NCBI GenBank assembly: GCA_016870115.1
Contig: VGCH01000014.1
Location: forward strand, 20,765 to 84,764
Length of the DNA stretch: 64,000 nt
Source: Alphaproteobacteria bacterium
GTDB taxonomy: Bacteria; Pseudomonadota; Alphaproteobacteria; Reyranellales; Reyranellaceae
Direction: 5' to 3'
Shown in pieces: positions 17,070-28,948 of the stretch. Position numbers and translations under genes: made by a program. Numbering within the stretch: the stretch's first letter is position 1; the number at the start of each line of letters is the position of its first letter. A model generated the notes under the pieces. It ran no database searches. It had not been told where the DNA came from and saw only the letters and a program-made list of their open reading frames with translations.

Positions 17070-18164
17070 TCAGACGCTGTAGGTCGCGATCACCTTCGGG
17101 TCCGGCTCAAGTCCGAGTCCGGGCCCGGTGGGCACCGCGAAGCTTCCCTCGCGTGGATTCACCCACTCGCCATAGAGGCTGGCGTCGAGGTCCATGTGAT
17201 AGCGCTCGACCAGACCGGGCGGGCCGCCGCGCGCCGCCATGAGGTGCAGGGTCGCGAGAAAGCCCGGGCCAAAATAGGGTGAATGCGGCATCAGCGTGAC
17301 TCCGGCACCCTCAACCAGTGCCGCCACCTTCAGGAACTCGCTGACGCCGCCCACTTTGGTGACGCTCGGCTGGGCATAGTCGACGGCACCGGCGGCCAGC
17401 ATCTCGCGGAACTGGAAGGCCGTGCAGGCGTTCTCGCCCGCGGCCAGAGGGACACCCGACTCCCGTCGCAAGCGCGCGAGCGTCGCGAAGTCCTCCGGCG
17501 GAAACAGCGGCTCCTCCAACCAGAGCAAATCGTAGGGCTTGAGGCGCGCGGCCATGTGGCGGGCCTGTTCCGGCGTCCAGGGGCAGTTGGTGTCCACCAT
17601 GATCGCGATTTCAGGCCCGACGGCCTCGCGCGCGGCCCGCACCTCGGCCTCGCCCGTCTCGTGCAGCTTGATGTGGCGATAGCCCTGCCCGACGGCCTGC
17701 CCGCATCGCGCCGCCACCAGCGCCGGATCGCGGTACTTCAAGAGGCTCGCGTAGGCCGACAGCGACGTGCGCGCGCCGCCGCCCAAGAGCTGCATCAGCG
17801 GCAGGCCGGCCGCTTTGCCGGCGATGTCCCACAAGGCGATGTCGAGACCCGAGATCGCGAACGTCGTAATGCCGTACCGCCCGAAAAGATGAAGTTGCTG
17901 CTGGAGGTCGTGCGAGAGGCCGGCGATGTCGCGTGCGTCGCGGCCGAGCGCCACTGGGGCTACCATGTCATGGACCGCCGCCCGCACCGCCGTCTGGCAG
18001 CCGTAGCAGAAAGCCTCGCCCCAGCCGACCAGGCCGTTATCCGTGACGACCTTGACCAGCAGGATGTCGTTGGTGCTCCAAACCTTGCCACCATACCCGG
18101 TCGGCTTGCCGCCGAATTGGTAAGGCACCTTGAGCTGGATAGTGTCGATCGCGGCGATCTTCAT
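17070..18164 (-). CDS. Mandelate racemase/muconate lactonizing enzyme family protein
   Basis: A 364-residue enolase-superfamily enzyme. The N-terminal capping domain has TIQLKVPYQFGGKPTGYGG. The barrel has a KLHETG segment in place of the usual K-x-K base pair, metal ligands in MVDTNCPW, LWLEEPLF and AAGENACT, and a C-terminal HSPYFGPGF that could supply the acid/base histidine. Substrates in this family are alpha-hydroxy or sugar acids. It is the last gene of a three-gene minus-strand set; its ATG overlaps the CYTH gene stop (ATGA). It converges on the TPP enzyme. Confidence 0.88.
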   Translation of the reverse strand: MKIAAIDTIQLKVPYQFGGKPTGYGGKVWSTNDILLVKVVTDNGLVGWGEAFCYGCQTAVRAAVHDMVAPVALGRDARDIAGLSHDLQQQLHLFGRYGITTFAISGLDIALWDIAGKAAGLPLMQLLGGGARTSLSAYASLLKYRDPALVAARCGQAVGQGYRHIKLHETGEAEVRAAREAVGPEIAIMVDTNCPWTPEQARHMAARLKPYDLLWLEEPLFPPEDFATLARLRRESGVPLAAGENACTAFQFREMLAAGAVDYAQPSVTKVGGVSEFLKVAALVEGAGVTLMPHSPYFGPGFLATLHLMAARGGPPGLVERYHMDLDASLYGEWVNPREGSFAVPTGPGLGLEPDPKVIATYSV

Positions 18165-18700
18165 GGCAACGGGACTCCCGCAATCAGGGCGGCAAAGAGC
18201 ATCGCGGCATGGCCCGGATCGGCAAGCCGCTTTGAAGTGAAGCGGGCGTCGCCCGCCTCGACGATGTGCAAGGAATGGCGGGCCAGTTCCGGTGGCAGGG
18301 CTGGCAGCTCAGTCCGGTCGGCGGGCATCTCGACCTCGGCCATTGTGAAGTAGGGCCGACCCGGCTCTCCGAAGAAATCGACGTCCCAGTGGAGCGATCC
18401 TTCGGTCCAGCTGTAGCGGGTCTTCTCCAGGGTTTCGCGACGCAACGTCCAGAGTCGCGCGAAGTCGTCTTTCGAGATCGCCGTCTCGATTTCGACCATC
18501 TGGCCGTCGACGGGCCGCTTGTAGCTGAAGACCCTCGCGATACCGTCGTCCGCGACGATCTCGCGGATCCGCACACCTGCGGCGTCGAGATAGGCCTGTC
18601 GCAGCCGCTGACGGCGCACACCCTGCCGCACGGCCAAAGCGGCCTCGAGCACCCGCTCCGGATCTCGCAGGACAATCTTGCGCTCATTCTCGATCGGCAT
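18161..18700 (-). CDS. CYTH-domain protein
   Basis: A 179-residue protein with the CYTH (triphosphate tunnel) signature E4-N-E6-R-K8 at the N-terminus, followed by alternating basic and acidic beta-strand residues (RIREI, FSYKRPV, MVEIET, HWDVDFF, AEVEMP). CYTH enzymes bind triphosphorylated substrates with a metal ion; single-domain bacterial forms often act on inorganic tripolyphosphate or thiamine triphosphate. The start overlaps the end of the NTF2-like gene by 17 bases and the stop overlaps the next gene, so translation is tightly coupled. The link to the enolase-superfamily enzyme is unexplained. Confidence 0.78.
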   Translation of the reverse strand: MPIENERKIVLRDPERVLEAALAVRQGVRRQRLRQAYLDAAGVRIREIVADDGIARVFSYKRPVDGQMVEIETAISKDDFARLWTLRRETLEKTRYSWTEGSLHWDVDFFGEPGRPYFTMAEVEMPADRTELPALPPELARHSLHIVEAGDARFTSKRLADPGHAAMLFAALIAGVPLP

Positions 18701-19118
18701 GCCCGATCCTTCGCCGCAAGAGACGCAGCAGGCCGCCCAGGACGGGCAGCGTTTCGTAGACGCCTCGCGCGGCGTCCCAATAGTCGGTGTGGCGCGCGAT
18801 CAGCCCGTCGCGCACCTCCACCTCGCTGGTGCCGACAAAATCGAGCGCACCGCCGCGGAGTTGGCCGGTAAATCGCCACTTGAGATACCCGCCGCGCGGC
18901 GTCGGCGCGATATCCAGCACCTCGAAGCGCGGGGCTTCCATGTCGGCGAACATCGCCCCGAAAACGGCGCGCAGGCCCGCGTGCCCCGAAACGTCGCTGA
19001 AGGGATCCGAGAACCGGACGTCGGGCGTGAACATCTCGTCCAGCCGGTCCAGATCGGCCGGTCGCAGCGCCTGCATGAAGGCGGCGTAGCGCGTGAGGGT
19101 TCCGATGGTATCGCTCAA
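18684..19118 (-). CDS. SnoaL/NTF2-like nuclear transport factor 2 fold protein
   Basis: A 144-residue alpha+beta cone-fold protein. The pattern MFTPDVRFSDPFSDVSG, then WRFTGQLRGG and EVEVRDGLIARHTDYWD, matches SnoaL-like polyketide cyclase/ketosteroid isomerase-like proteins. The start is a TTG at 19118 with GGAGG 9 bases upstream. The DxxxxH-type acidic and histidine residues could serve in catalysis, but no substrate can be assigned. It opens the three-gene minus-strand set and is divergent from the aldolase-like gene across 53 bases. Confidence 0.75.
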   Translation of the reverse strand: MSDTIGTLTRYAAFMQALRPADLDRLDEMFTPDVRFSDPFSDVSGHAGLRAVFGAMFADMEAPRFEVLDIAPTPRGGYLKWRFTGQLRGGALDFVGTSEVEVRDGLIARHTDYWDAARGVYETLPVLGGLLRLLRRRIGHADRE

Positions 19119-19171
19119 ATTGACGCGCCTCCGGGCACGCGAAACAATGCCTGTCCTCCAGCGGAGCCCGC

Positions 19172-20305
19172 ATGACCACGCTCGACCAGCTTCCGACGCC
19201 CGCCCTTATTCTCGACCGGGCGATTTTGCGCCGCAACCTCAAGCGCATGTCGGAGCGGCTGCGCGCCGCCGGCGTGGCGTTGCGACCCCACCTCAAGACC
19301 GCCAAGTCGGCGCAGATCGGCCGCATGGCGGTCGAGGGCCATGACGGGCGGATCACCGTCTCCACGCTCGCCGAAGCGCGCTACTTCGCCGATGCCGGCT
19401 TCACCGACATTCTCTATGGCGTGGGCATCATTCCGGCCAAACTGCCGGCGGTCGCCGAGCTCCGCCGTCAGGGCGTGAATCTGCGGGTGGTCACGGACAA
19501 TCTGGCGGTTGCGCGCGCGATCGCCGAGGCTGCGCGTGTCGATGAAACCTTCTCTGTCTTTATCGAGATCGACAGCGGCGGCGGCCGCGCAGGGCTGCCT
19601 TGGCCCGACCTGTCGGGCCTGCTCGAGATCGCCCGGACCCTGCACACGGCGCCGGGTGTCGAGCTTGCCGGCGTGATGACCCATGCCGGTCACTCCTACC
19701 ATTGCAACACCCGGGAGGGGATCGAAGCCGTCGCCGAGCAGGAGCGACGCGCGATTGTGGGCGCGGCGGAGCAGCTGCGTGCTGCGGGCCTCCCCTGCCC
19801 GATCGTGAGCGCCGGCTCGACCCCCACCGCCATGCATGGCCGTGACTTCACCGGCATCACCGAAATGCGCCCCGGCGTGTATGTCTTCAACGATCTCGAT
19901 CAGGCGCTGATCGGTTCCTGCGGGCCGGACGATCTCGCGCTGTCGGTGCTGGCATCGGTCATCGGCCACTATCCGCATCGCAACCAGCTCCTGATCGATG
20001 CCGGCGCGCTCGCCCTCTCCAAGGACATTTCCGCCCAGGAGTTCCGGCCTCAGGTCGGCTACGGCACGATCGCTGGCGCCACGGTCGCCGACATGGCCGT
20101 GGTCGGCTGTTCTCAAGAGCACGGGTTCGTGGGCGCCGGGGCCGCCCTGCCCTACGATCGCTACCCCGTCGGGGCCCGCGTGCGCGTGCTGCCCAATCAT
20201 GCCTGCATTACCGCCGCCGCCTACGACCGATACCACGTCGTCGACAGCGGCATCGATGGGGGCCGCACGGTCGTCGAGACTTACGACCGCATCAACGGTT
20301 GGTGA
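19172..20305 (+). CDS. D-threonine aldolase/D-serine dehydratase-like PLP enzyme
   Basis: A 377-residue fold-type III PLP enzyme. The alanine-racemase-like barrel starts PTPALILDRAILRRN, and the PLP lysine is in RPHLKTAKS. The C-terminal D-serine-dehydratase-like domain carries LPNHACITAA, where the H-x-C pair binds the metal in DSD1-type enzymes. These enzymes cleave D-3-hydroxyamino acids or dehydrate D-serine. The gene stands alone on its strand between the minus-strand NTF2 set and a convergent SDR gene. Confidence 0.9.
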   Translation: MTTLDQLPTPALILDRAILRRNLKRMSERLRAAGVALRPHLKTAKSAQIGRMAVEGHDGRITVSTLAEARYFADAGFTDILYGVGIIPAKLPAVAELRRQGVNLRVVTDNLAVARAIAEAARVDETFSVFIEIDSGGGRAGLPWPDLSGLLEIARTLHTAPGVELAGVMTHAGHSYHCNTREGIEAVAEQERRAIVGAAEQLRAAGLPCPIVSAGSTPTAMHGRDFTGITEMRPGVYVFNDLDQALIGSCGPDDLALSVLASVIGHYPHRNQLLIDAGALALSKDISAQEFRPQVGYGTIAGATVADMAVVGCSQEHGFVGAGAALPYDRYPVGARVRVLPNHACITAAAYDRYHVVDSGIDGGRTVVETYDRINGW

Positions 20306-20311
20306 GTCCCG

Positions 20312-21076
20312 CTAGAGCGAATTGACCGTGTGGCCGCCGTCCACTGTGACCACACTGCCGGTCATGAAGGCGCCCGCGTTGGAGGCGAGCAGCAGCAAGG
20401 CGCCGTCGAGATCCTCCGGGCGGCCGATGCGGCGCTGCGGAATCCGCTCGATCAGGCGCTGGCCGCCCGGGGTTTTCCAGAAATCCTCGTTCATCTCGGT
20501 TTCGATGTAGCCAGGGCAGATGGCGTTGACGCGAATCTTGTGCCGCGCCCACTCCATGGCGAGCGCCCGCGTGAGATGGATCAGTCCTGCCTTCGAGGCA
20601 TTGTAGGGCGCCACCTGCCCGATCGTGCGCAAGCCCAAGATCGACGCGACGTTGACCACGATGCCGGGCCGCCTGTCGGCGACCCAGCGGCGGGCGGCGC
20701 CTTGCGCCACGAGCCAGGCACCCCGCAGGTTGGTCGACACGACGCTGTCCCAATCGGCGACCGGCATGTCGAGCGCCGGCTTCACGATGGAGATGCCTGC
20801 ATTGTTCACCACGATGTCCAGCGGCCCCGCCGCCTCAAGCGCCGCTGCGATCGAGGTCTCCGAGGTCACGTCGAGCGCGATCGCCCGGGCCTCCTTGCCG
20901 CCGCGCGAAAGGTCCGCGCACAGCGTCGAGATGCGCTCCACGCGGCGCGCGGCGAGCACAAGGCTGGCACCAGCGCCCGCGAGCGTACGCGCGAAATGGA
21001 CGCCCAAACCCGCAGAGGCGCCCGTCACGAGTACGCGTTTGCCGTCGAGATCGAAACGCTTGGACATTCCGCCCAT
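20312..21076 (-). CDS. SDR-family NAD(P)-dependent oxidoreductase
   Basis: A 254-residue classical short-chain dehydrogenase. It has the cofactor motif TGASAGLG, NNAG, an active-site Ser in VASILG, and YNASK; a C-terminal VTVDGGHT is typical of 3-oxoacyl-ACP reductase-like members. An ATG at 21067 (MSKRFDLDG) is an equally plausible start. It is divergent from a second SDR gene. Confidence 0.92.
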   Translation of the reverse strand: MGGMSKRFDLDGKRVLVTGASAGLGVHFARTLAGAGASLVLAARRVERISTLCADLSRGGKEARAIALDVTSETSIAAALEAAGPLDIVVNNAGISIVKPALDMPVADWDSVVSTNLRGAWLVAQGAARRWVADRRPGIVVNVASILGLRTIGQVAPYNASKAGLIHLTRALAMEWARHKIRVNAICPGYIETEMNEDFWKTPGGQRLIERIPQRRIGRPEDLDGALLLLASNAGAFMTGSVVTVDGGHTVNSL

Positions 21077-21136
21077 CCCCTTGCCATATCCTGCGCGAGG
21101 CGCCGGTTATAGGCGGAGCGCGGCGATGGAGGAACC

Positions 21137-21898
21137 ATGGAACTGGGATTGAAGGGCAAGCGGGTGATGGTCACGGGCGGCACCAAGTCGATCGGACGGG
21201 CCATCGTCGAGGCATTTGTCGCCGAAGGCGCCAGCGTCGCCTTCTGCGCCCGCGACGCGGCACAGGTCGTGGAGCGCGAACGCGCGTGGACAGCCGCCGG
21301 CGCCCAGGTCTCGGGCACGTCGCTCGACGTCTGCGATGATGCCGCATTGAAGCGTTGGATCGACGCTTACGCAGCGCAAGGCGGCATCGACCATTTTGTC
21401 GCGAACGTGAGTGCGCTCGGCGTAGAGGATACGCCTGAGAGCTGGCGGCGCAGCATCGAGGTCGACCTCGTTTCGACCGTGAGTTCGCTGCGGCATGTGC
21501 GGCCCCACCTCGAAGCTCGCGGCGCGGGCGCGTCGCTCACCGTGATCGGTACGGTCTCGCTGGTCGAGGTTGCGGGCCCAACGCAGCCCTACCGCTCGGT
21601 GAAGGCCGCACTTGTGCCGTTGGTGAAGTCGCTTGCGATCGACATGGCGCCGAAGGGCGTGCGTGCCAACATGGTCTCGCCGGGAACGATCCTGGAGGAC
21701 GGCAACGTGTGGGGGCGCCAGCGCGACGCTGGCAGCGAACGCTACAAGCGCACGCTCGCGCGCAATCCGATGGGCCGTATGGGCACGCCGGAAGAGGTCG
21801 CCTCCTCCGTGGTGTTCCTGAGCTCCGCCCGCACCTCCTTCGTGAGCGGTGTCAATTTCGTTGTCGACGGCGCGCTGACCGCACGGGTGCAGTACTGA
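21137..21898 (+). CDS. SDR-family oxidoreductase, atypical active site
   Basis: A 253-residue short-chain dehydrogenase with cofactor motif TGGTKSIG and active-site YRSVK. The usual NNAG is replaced by ANVSAL and the helix-4 catalytic Asn region is also changed (EVDLVST), though Ser (GTVS), Tyr and Lys remain. It is followed after two bases by an MFS transporter and then a DsbA-like protein on the same strand, suggesting a three-gene unit. Confidence 0.9.
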   Translation: MELGLKGKRVMVTGGTKSIGRAIVEAFVAEGASVAFCARDAAQVVERERAWTAAGAQVSGTSLDVCDDAALKRWIDAYAAQGGIDHFVANVSALGVEDTPESWRRSIEVDLVSTVSSLRHVRPHLEARGAGASLTVIGTVSLVEVAGPTQPYRSVKAALVPLVKSLAIDMAPKGVRANMVSPGTILEDGNVWGRQRDAGSERYKRTLARNPMGRMGTPEEVASSVVFLSSARTSFVSGVNFVVDGALTARVQY

Positions 21899-21900
21899 GC

Positions 21901-23127
21901 GTGTCGGTGCCGGCGCCAGCTGCCGATCGCCGGCTGGTCCTGCTGCTGCTCGCGGCGGGAATTGTCGCGGCGTTCCATGTCGGCAAGGCACCGCCGGCGC
22001 TGCCGTCGCTTCGGGAGGCGTTGGGGGCGAGCCTGACGCAGGCGGGCTGGGTGCTGGCAACGGTCAATCTGGTGACGGCGGTAGGCGGCATGGCGACTGC
22101 CATGATCGCCGATCGGCTGGGCCACTGGCGGCTCGTGGTGGGTGGCACGCTGCTCGGTGCGCTGGCCAGCGCGGCCGGTGCGGCGGCGACGCGGCTCGAC
22201 CTGGTGCTCGCGCTGCGTATTGTCGAGGGCGTCGCCTTCATCGCGGTGGTCGCGAGCGCCCCGGCGCTGATCGTTCGCGCCAGCCGGCCGGAAGCGCTGC
22301 GGACCACGCTTGCGGTCTGGTCCACCTACATGCCGATCGGCTCCGGCCTGATGATGTTGGCAGCGGCCGGTCTGCTGGCCCTCGCAGATTGGCGCCTCGT
22401 CTGGGGCACCGCCGCGTTCCTCTCGCTGGCGATGGGGCTCGCGCTGATGGTGGGCGGCGGGCCGCGGGGGGACACTACACCGCCCGCCCCGGCCGCCCGG
22501 AGCTTCCTGGGAGACGCGCGTGAACTCCTTGCGTCACCCGGACCGCTCGCGATCGCGCTGTGTTTTGGGTCCTACGCCGCCTGCTGGTTCGCCGTCGTGG
22601 GCTTCCTGCCAACGCTCCAGGTGGAACGGCTTGGCATGAGTCCCACCGCGGCGGCCGTCACGACCGCAATCATTGTGATCGCCAACGCCACGGGCAATGT
22701 GGGTGGCGGTTGGCTCCTGGGTCGCGGCGTCTCGCGTGGCTCGGTGATCGCGGGCTCGGCTCTGCCGCTGTCGCTTTGTCTCGTCGGTCTCTTCGTGGAC
22801 GGATTGCCCGACCTCGTACGGCTCGCGCTGGTGACGCTCTATTCGGCCGCCATTGGCGTCGTGCCGGGAGCCCTCTTCACCGGCATAACCCTGCACGCGC
22901 CGCGGCCAGCGCTCGCGGGCGCCGCGACGGGTCTGCTGATGCAGGGGTCCAACGTTGGTGGCCTGATCGGACCGCCGATTACCGCCGCCGTCGTCTCGTC
23001 AGGCGGCTGGCCTGCGGCCGCCTGGGTCACGACCACGGCGCTGCTCATCGTCGCCGCTTGCGGGCTCTTCCTGCAGGGGCGCGAAGCGCGTATCGTCGCC
23101 AGCCGGCAAGGAGCGGCGGCCCCATGA
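21901..23127 (+). CDS. MFS transporter
   Basis: A 408-residue major facilitator protein with about 12 predicted membrane helices. The loop 2-3 motif appears as ADRLGHWR and the N-terminal half has ALRIVEGVAF; the second half has GGGWLLGRGVSRG. It resembles the CynX/YcaD group of anion or small-carboxylate carriers. I chose GTG 21901, two bases after the SDR stop; the longer frame reads through the SDR gene. Its stop overlaps the next ATG (ATGA). Substrate unknown. Confidence 0.87.
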   Translation: MSVPAPAADRRLVLLLLAAGIVAAFHVGKAPPALPSLREALGASLTQAGWVLATVNLVTAVGGMATAMIADRLGHWRLVVGGTLLGALASAAGAAATRLDLVLALRIVEGVAFIAVVASAPALIVRASRPEALRTTLAVWSTYMPIGSGLMMLAAAGLLALADWRLVWGTAAFLSLAMGLALMVGGGPRGDTTPPAPAARSFLGDARELLASPGPLAIALCFGSYAACWFAVVGFLPTLQVERLGMSPTAAAVTTAIIVIANATGNVGGGWLLGRGVSRGSVIAGSALPLSLCLVGLFVDGLPDLVRLALVTLYSAAIGVVPGALFTGITLHAPRPALAGAATGLLMQGSNVGGLIGPPITAAVVSSGGWPAAAWVTTTALLIVAACGLFLQGREARIVASRQGAAAP

Positions 23128-23783
23128 TCTACGTCGATATCGTCTCCGACACGATTTGCCCATGGTGCTACATCGGCAAGCGGCGCTTCGAGCGCGCACT
23201 TGAGCTCAGCGGCCGCGACGATGTCGCGATTTCCTGGCGACCCTTCCAGCTCAATCCTGACATGCCGGTCGAAGGCATGACTCGCGACGACTATGTGCGC
23301 GCCAAGTTCGGCGGCGGCGACCGGCCGCGACAGATCTACCAGGCTGTGGCCGATAGCGGCCGCGAGGCCGGCATCGAGTTCCAGTTTTCCCGCATCAAGC
23401 GCACGCCGAATACCATCCTGTCGCATCGCCTGATCCAGTGGGGCGCCCGGACCGGCCGGCAAGACGCGGTCGTCGATCGGCTGTTTCGCGCCTACTTCGA
23501 GGACGGCCGCGATATCGGCGATCTCGACACGCTGGTGCAGTGCGCCGTCGAGGCTGGTGCCGAGGCGGGTGAAGCGCGCGAGTATCTCGTGAGCGATGAG
23601 GGCCGTTCGGAAGTCGTCTCGGCAGACGTCTATGCCCGACGCTTGGGGATCAACGGCGTGCCCTGCTTCATCGTGAACCGCAAGTACGCGGTCTCCGGGG
23701 CCCAGCCGGCGTCCGCGTTCGTCGAGGTCTTCAACCTTGCGGAGCGGGATGCCGCGACGAGCGCCGCCCAGTCGACCGCCTGA
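23124..23783 (+). CDS. DsbA-family oxidoreductase (FrnE-like)
   Basis: A 219-residue cytosolic DSBA-fold thioredoxin-like protein. The redox motif C12-P-W-C15 lies in DTICPWCYIGKRRFE, and the helical insertion and C-terminal NGVPCFIVNRKYAVSGAQ (cis-Pro region) match FrnE-type 2-hydroxychromene-isomerase-like oxidoreductases. There is no signal peptide. The ATG overlaps the MFS stop. FrnE-like proteins can act as isomerases or disulfide oxidoreductases; neither role can be chosen here. Confidence 0.92.
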   Translation: MIYVDIVSDTICPWCYIGKRRFERALELSGRDDVAISWRPFQLNPDMPVEGMTRDDYVRAKFGGGDRPRQIYQAVADSGREAGIEFQFSRIKRTPNTILSHRLIQWGARTGRQDAVVDRLFRAYFEDGRDIGDLDTLVQCAVEAGAEAGEAREYLVSDEGRSEVVSADVYARRLGINGVPCFIVNRKYAVSGAQPASAFVEVFNLAERDAATSAAQSTA

Positions 23784-23787
23784 ACCT

Positions 23788-24519
23788 TCAGCCGGCTCGA
23801 TGCCGGGCGTAGATCGCGCGCACCCACGCCGCCCCTGGATGGGCCTGTGAACTGGCCACCCACGCGCCGAAGGACTTGGCCATGGGTTGGGGCCGCGCCA
23901 TCGTCGAGTCGGGAGGATCGACGGCCATCGCGAGCATCGATGCCGCCGTGAGATCGGCCGCAGTAAACCCCTCGCCGACGAGATAGCCGGTGGCGCGGCT
24001 GCGCTCCGCCACGAAGTCGAGCGCTTCTTCGAGTGCGGCCTGGCCGTCGGCGATCGATTCCGGACCGACGATCCCGTTACCGCGGCGGACCATGCCGGCG
24101 GCGAGCGGCAGCACCGCGCGGTAGATCATGCGCTGCGCCAGCGACTGACCTTCCGCGAAGACCCGGGTGAAGTAGCCGTAATCCTCCAGCAGAAGAGCCA
24201 GCACCTTGCGCCGGATGCGTGGGCCCCAGTCATCGTCGAACCGACGCTCGATGTCGCGGACCTCGGCATCGGCGGTGGCAAGCGGCGGCTCGGGCGCGAG
24301 CCGGTCCAGCTCGGCCAGGATGGCGGCGGAGCCCGCGACGGGGCGCCCGTCGATCGTCACCACCGGCGTCGAGGTCTGGCCGGACAGCTTGCGCACCCGG
24401 CCGGCATGCGGGCCCGGCATCAGGTCGACACGCCGATGCGGCAGGCGCTTGAAGTCGAGCGCCCAGCGGGCCTTCTCGTTGTAGGGCGAGTAGCGGAATT
24501 GCCAGAGCGTGATGTCCAT
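23788..24519 (-). CDS. Glutathione S-transferase family protein
   Basis: A 243-residue GST. The N-terminal thioredoxin-like domain has FRYSPYNEKARWALDFK (active-site region) and TPVVTIDG followed by AGSAAILAELD, the glutathione-binding cis-Pro and E/D-S-like turn (here G-S-A). The C-terminal helical domain has VGEGFTAADLTAASML. I chose ATG 24519 because GGAGG lies directly upstream; an ATG at 24531 is also in frame. It is divergent from a TetR regulator, with two palindromes in between, so it is the probable target of that regulator. Confidence 0.88.
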   Translation of the reverse strand: MDITLWQFRYSPYNEKARWALDFKRLPHRRVDLMPGPHAGRVRKLSGQTSTPVVTIDGRPVAGSAAILAELDRLAPEPPLATADAEVRDIERRFDDDWGPRIRRKVLALLLEDYGYFTRVFAEGQSLAQRMIYRAVLPLAAGMVRRGNGIVGPESIADGQAALEEALDFVAERSRATGYLVGEGFTAADLTAASMLAMAVDPPDSTMARPQPMAKSFGAWVASSQAHPGAAWVRAIYARHRAG

Positions 24520-24528
24520 TTCCCCCTC

Positions 24529-24565
24529 CATATGATGATTATCATATGGTATGTTATATGACATA
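24529..24565. promoter_or_regulatory. Two AT-rich palindromes between GST and TetR genes (candidate operator)
   Basis: CATATGATGATTATCATATG at 24529-24548 is a 20-base dyad with one mismatched pair. TATGTTATATGACATA at 24550-24565 is a second dyad (outer five pairs perfect). They fill the 61-base divergent spacer between the GST start and the TetR start. TetR proteins usually bind such dyads next to their own gene, so these are the likely operators for autoregulation and for control of the GST. Confidence 0.65.
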
Positions 24566-25148
24566 GAAACGGAGAGTCGAGTGCCCGCCAGCCCCTCCCG
24601 AACGGCGCGGACCCGCCAGGACATCCTCGACCACGCTGCCCGGCTCTTTCGGTTGCGGGGGTTCGCGGCGACCACCATCGACGACGTAATGCTGGCCGCC
24701 GGCCTGACGCGCGGCGCGTTCTACGCACACTTCGCGTCCAAAGAGGCGCTTTTCGACGAGGTCCTGCGCACGAGTCACGGACTGATCCGCATGCTGCGCG
24801 AGCGGGTCGGCTCGACACACAGGGCCCTCGCGCGAGACGCCGACCGCATCCTTAGCGACTATCTTCACAAGGATCACCTCGGCGAAGTCGGGACGGGCTG
24901 CACATTGGCAGCGTTGCCGGGCGATGTCGGGCGTGCCGGCCTCACTGCCCGCCTCGCCTACGCGAACGCGCTCTATGCCCTGATCGGTGAGCTGGGACGG
25001 GGCCGTCCGGCGGCCCGCAAGCTCGACCCGGCGGCGACGACCGCGGCGATCCTCACGGTCGGGGCGATCGGCCTCGCGCGGGCAAGTGGCGATCGTCGCT
25101 TGTCGGATTGGCTGCTGCGGTGCGCGCGCCGCGGCGCGCGAGACCTGC

Positions 25149-28595
<3,447 letters not shown>

Positions 28596-28600
28596 GGCGC

Positions 28601-28867
28601 TCAGAACCGGACCCTGAAGGCCTTCAGCAGGCGCCAAACCTCGCCGTCCTGATCGGTCGGGGGTACCGCGCGATCGATCAGCCAGTCGAAGAGTTCGTTG
28701 TCCGGAACGCCCAAGAGGGCCTCGTATTGATCGAGCTGAGCTGCGTCGAATTCATGGAGGTGCGCGCGCGCGAACTGGCCGAGCACGATGTCGTTCTCGC
28801 GGTTGCCGCGATAAGCGCTGCGGTAGAGAAGCCGCTTGCGCCGGAGCTCGATGTCGTCGCCGCCCAT
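28601..28867 (-). CDS. sdhE: Succinate dehydrogenase assembly factor 2 (SdhE)
   Basis: An 88-residue protein of the SdhE/Sdh5/YgfY family, which assists covalent attachment of FAD to the flavoprotein subunit of succinate dehydrogenase. The conserved R-G-x-x-E motif appears as YRGNREND at about residues 19-26; DQYEALL and DNELFDWL are also typical. The open frame extends far upstream as an antisense shadow of recG; the real start is ATG 28867. It is directly upstream of mfd and divergent from recG, the usual alphaproteobacterial arrangement. Confidence 0.93.
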   Translation of the reverse strand: MGGDDIELRRKRLLYRSAYRGNRENDIVLGQFARAHLHEFDAAQLDQYEALLGVPDNELFDWLIDRAVPPTDQDGEVWRLLKAFRVRF

Positions 28868-28948
28868 TATCCCCAAGCCGGTCCCGAAAAGGGGGCGTAG
28901 CTTATAGGCGCCGTCGGCTGCCCTGTCACGCTGCGGCGCCAGCCCGCC

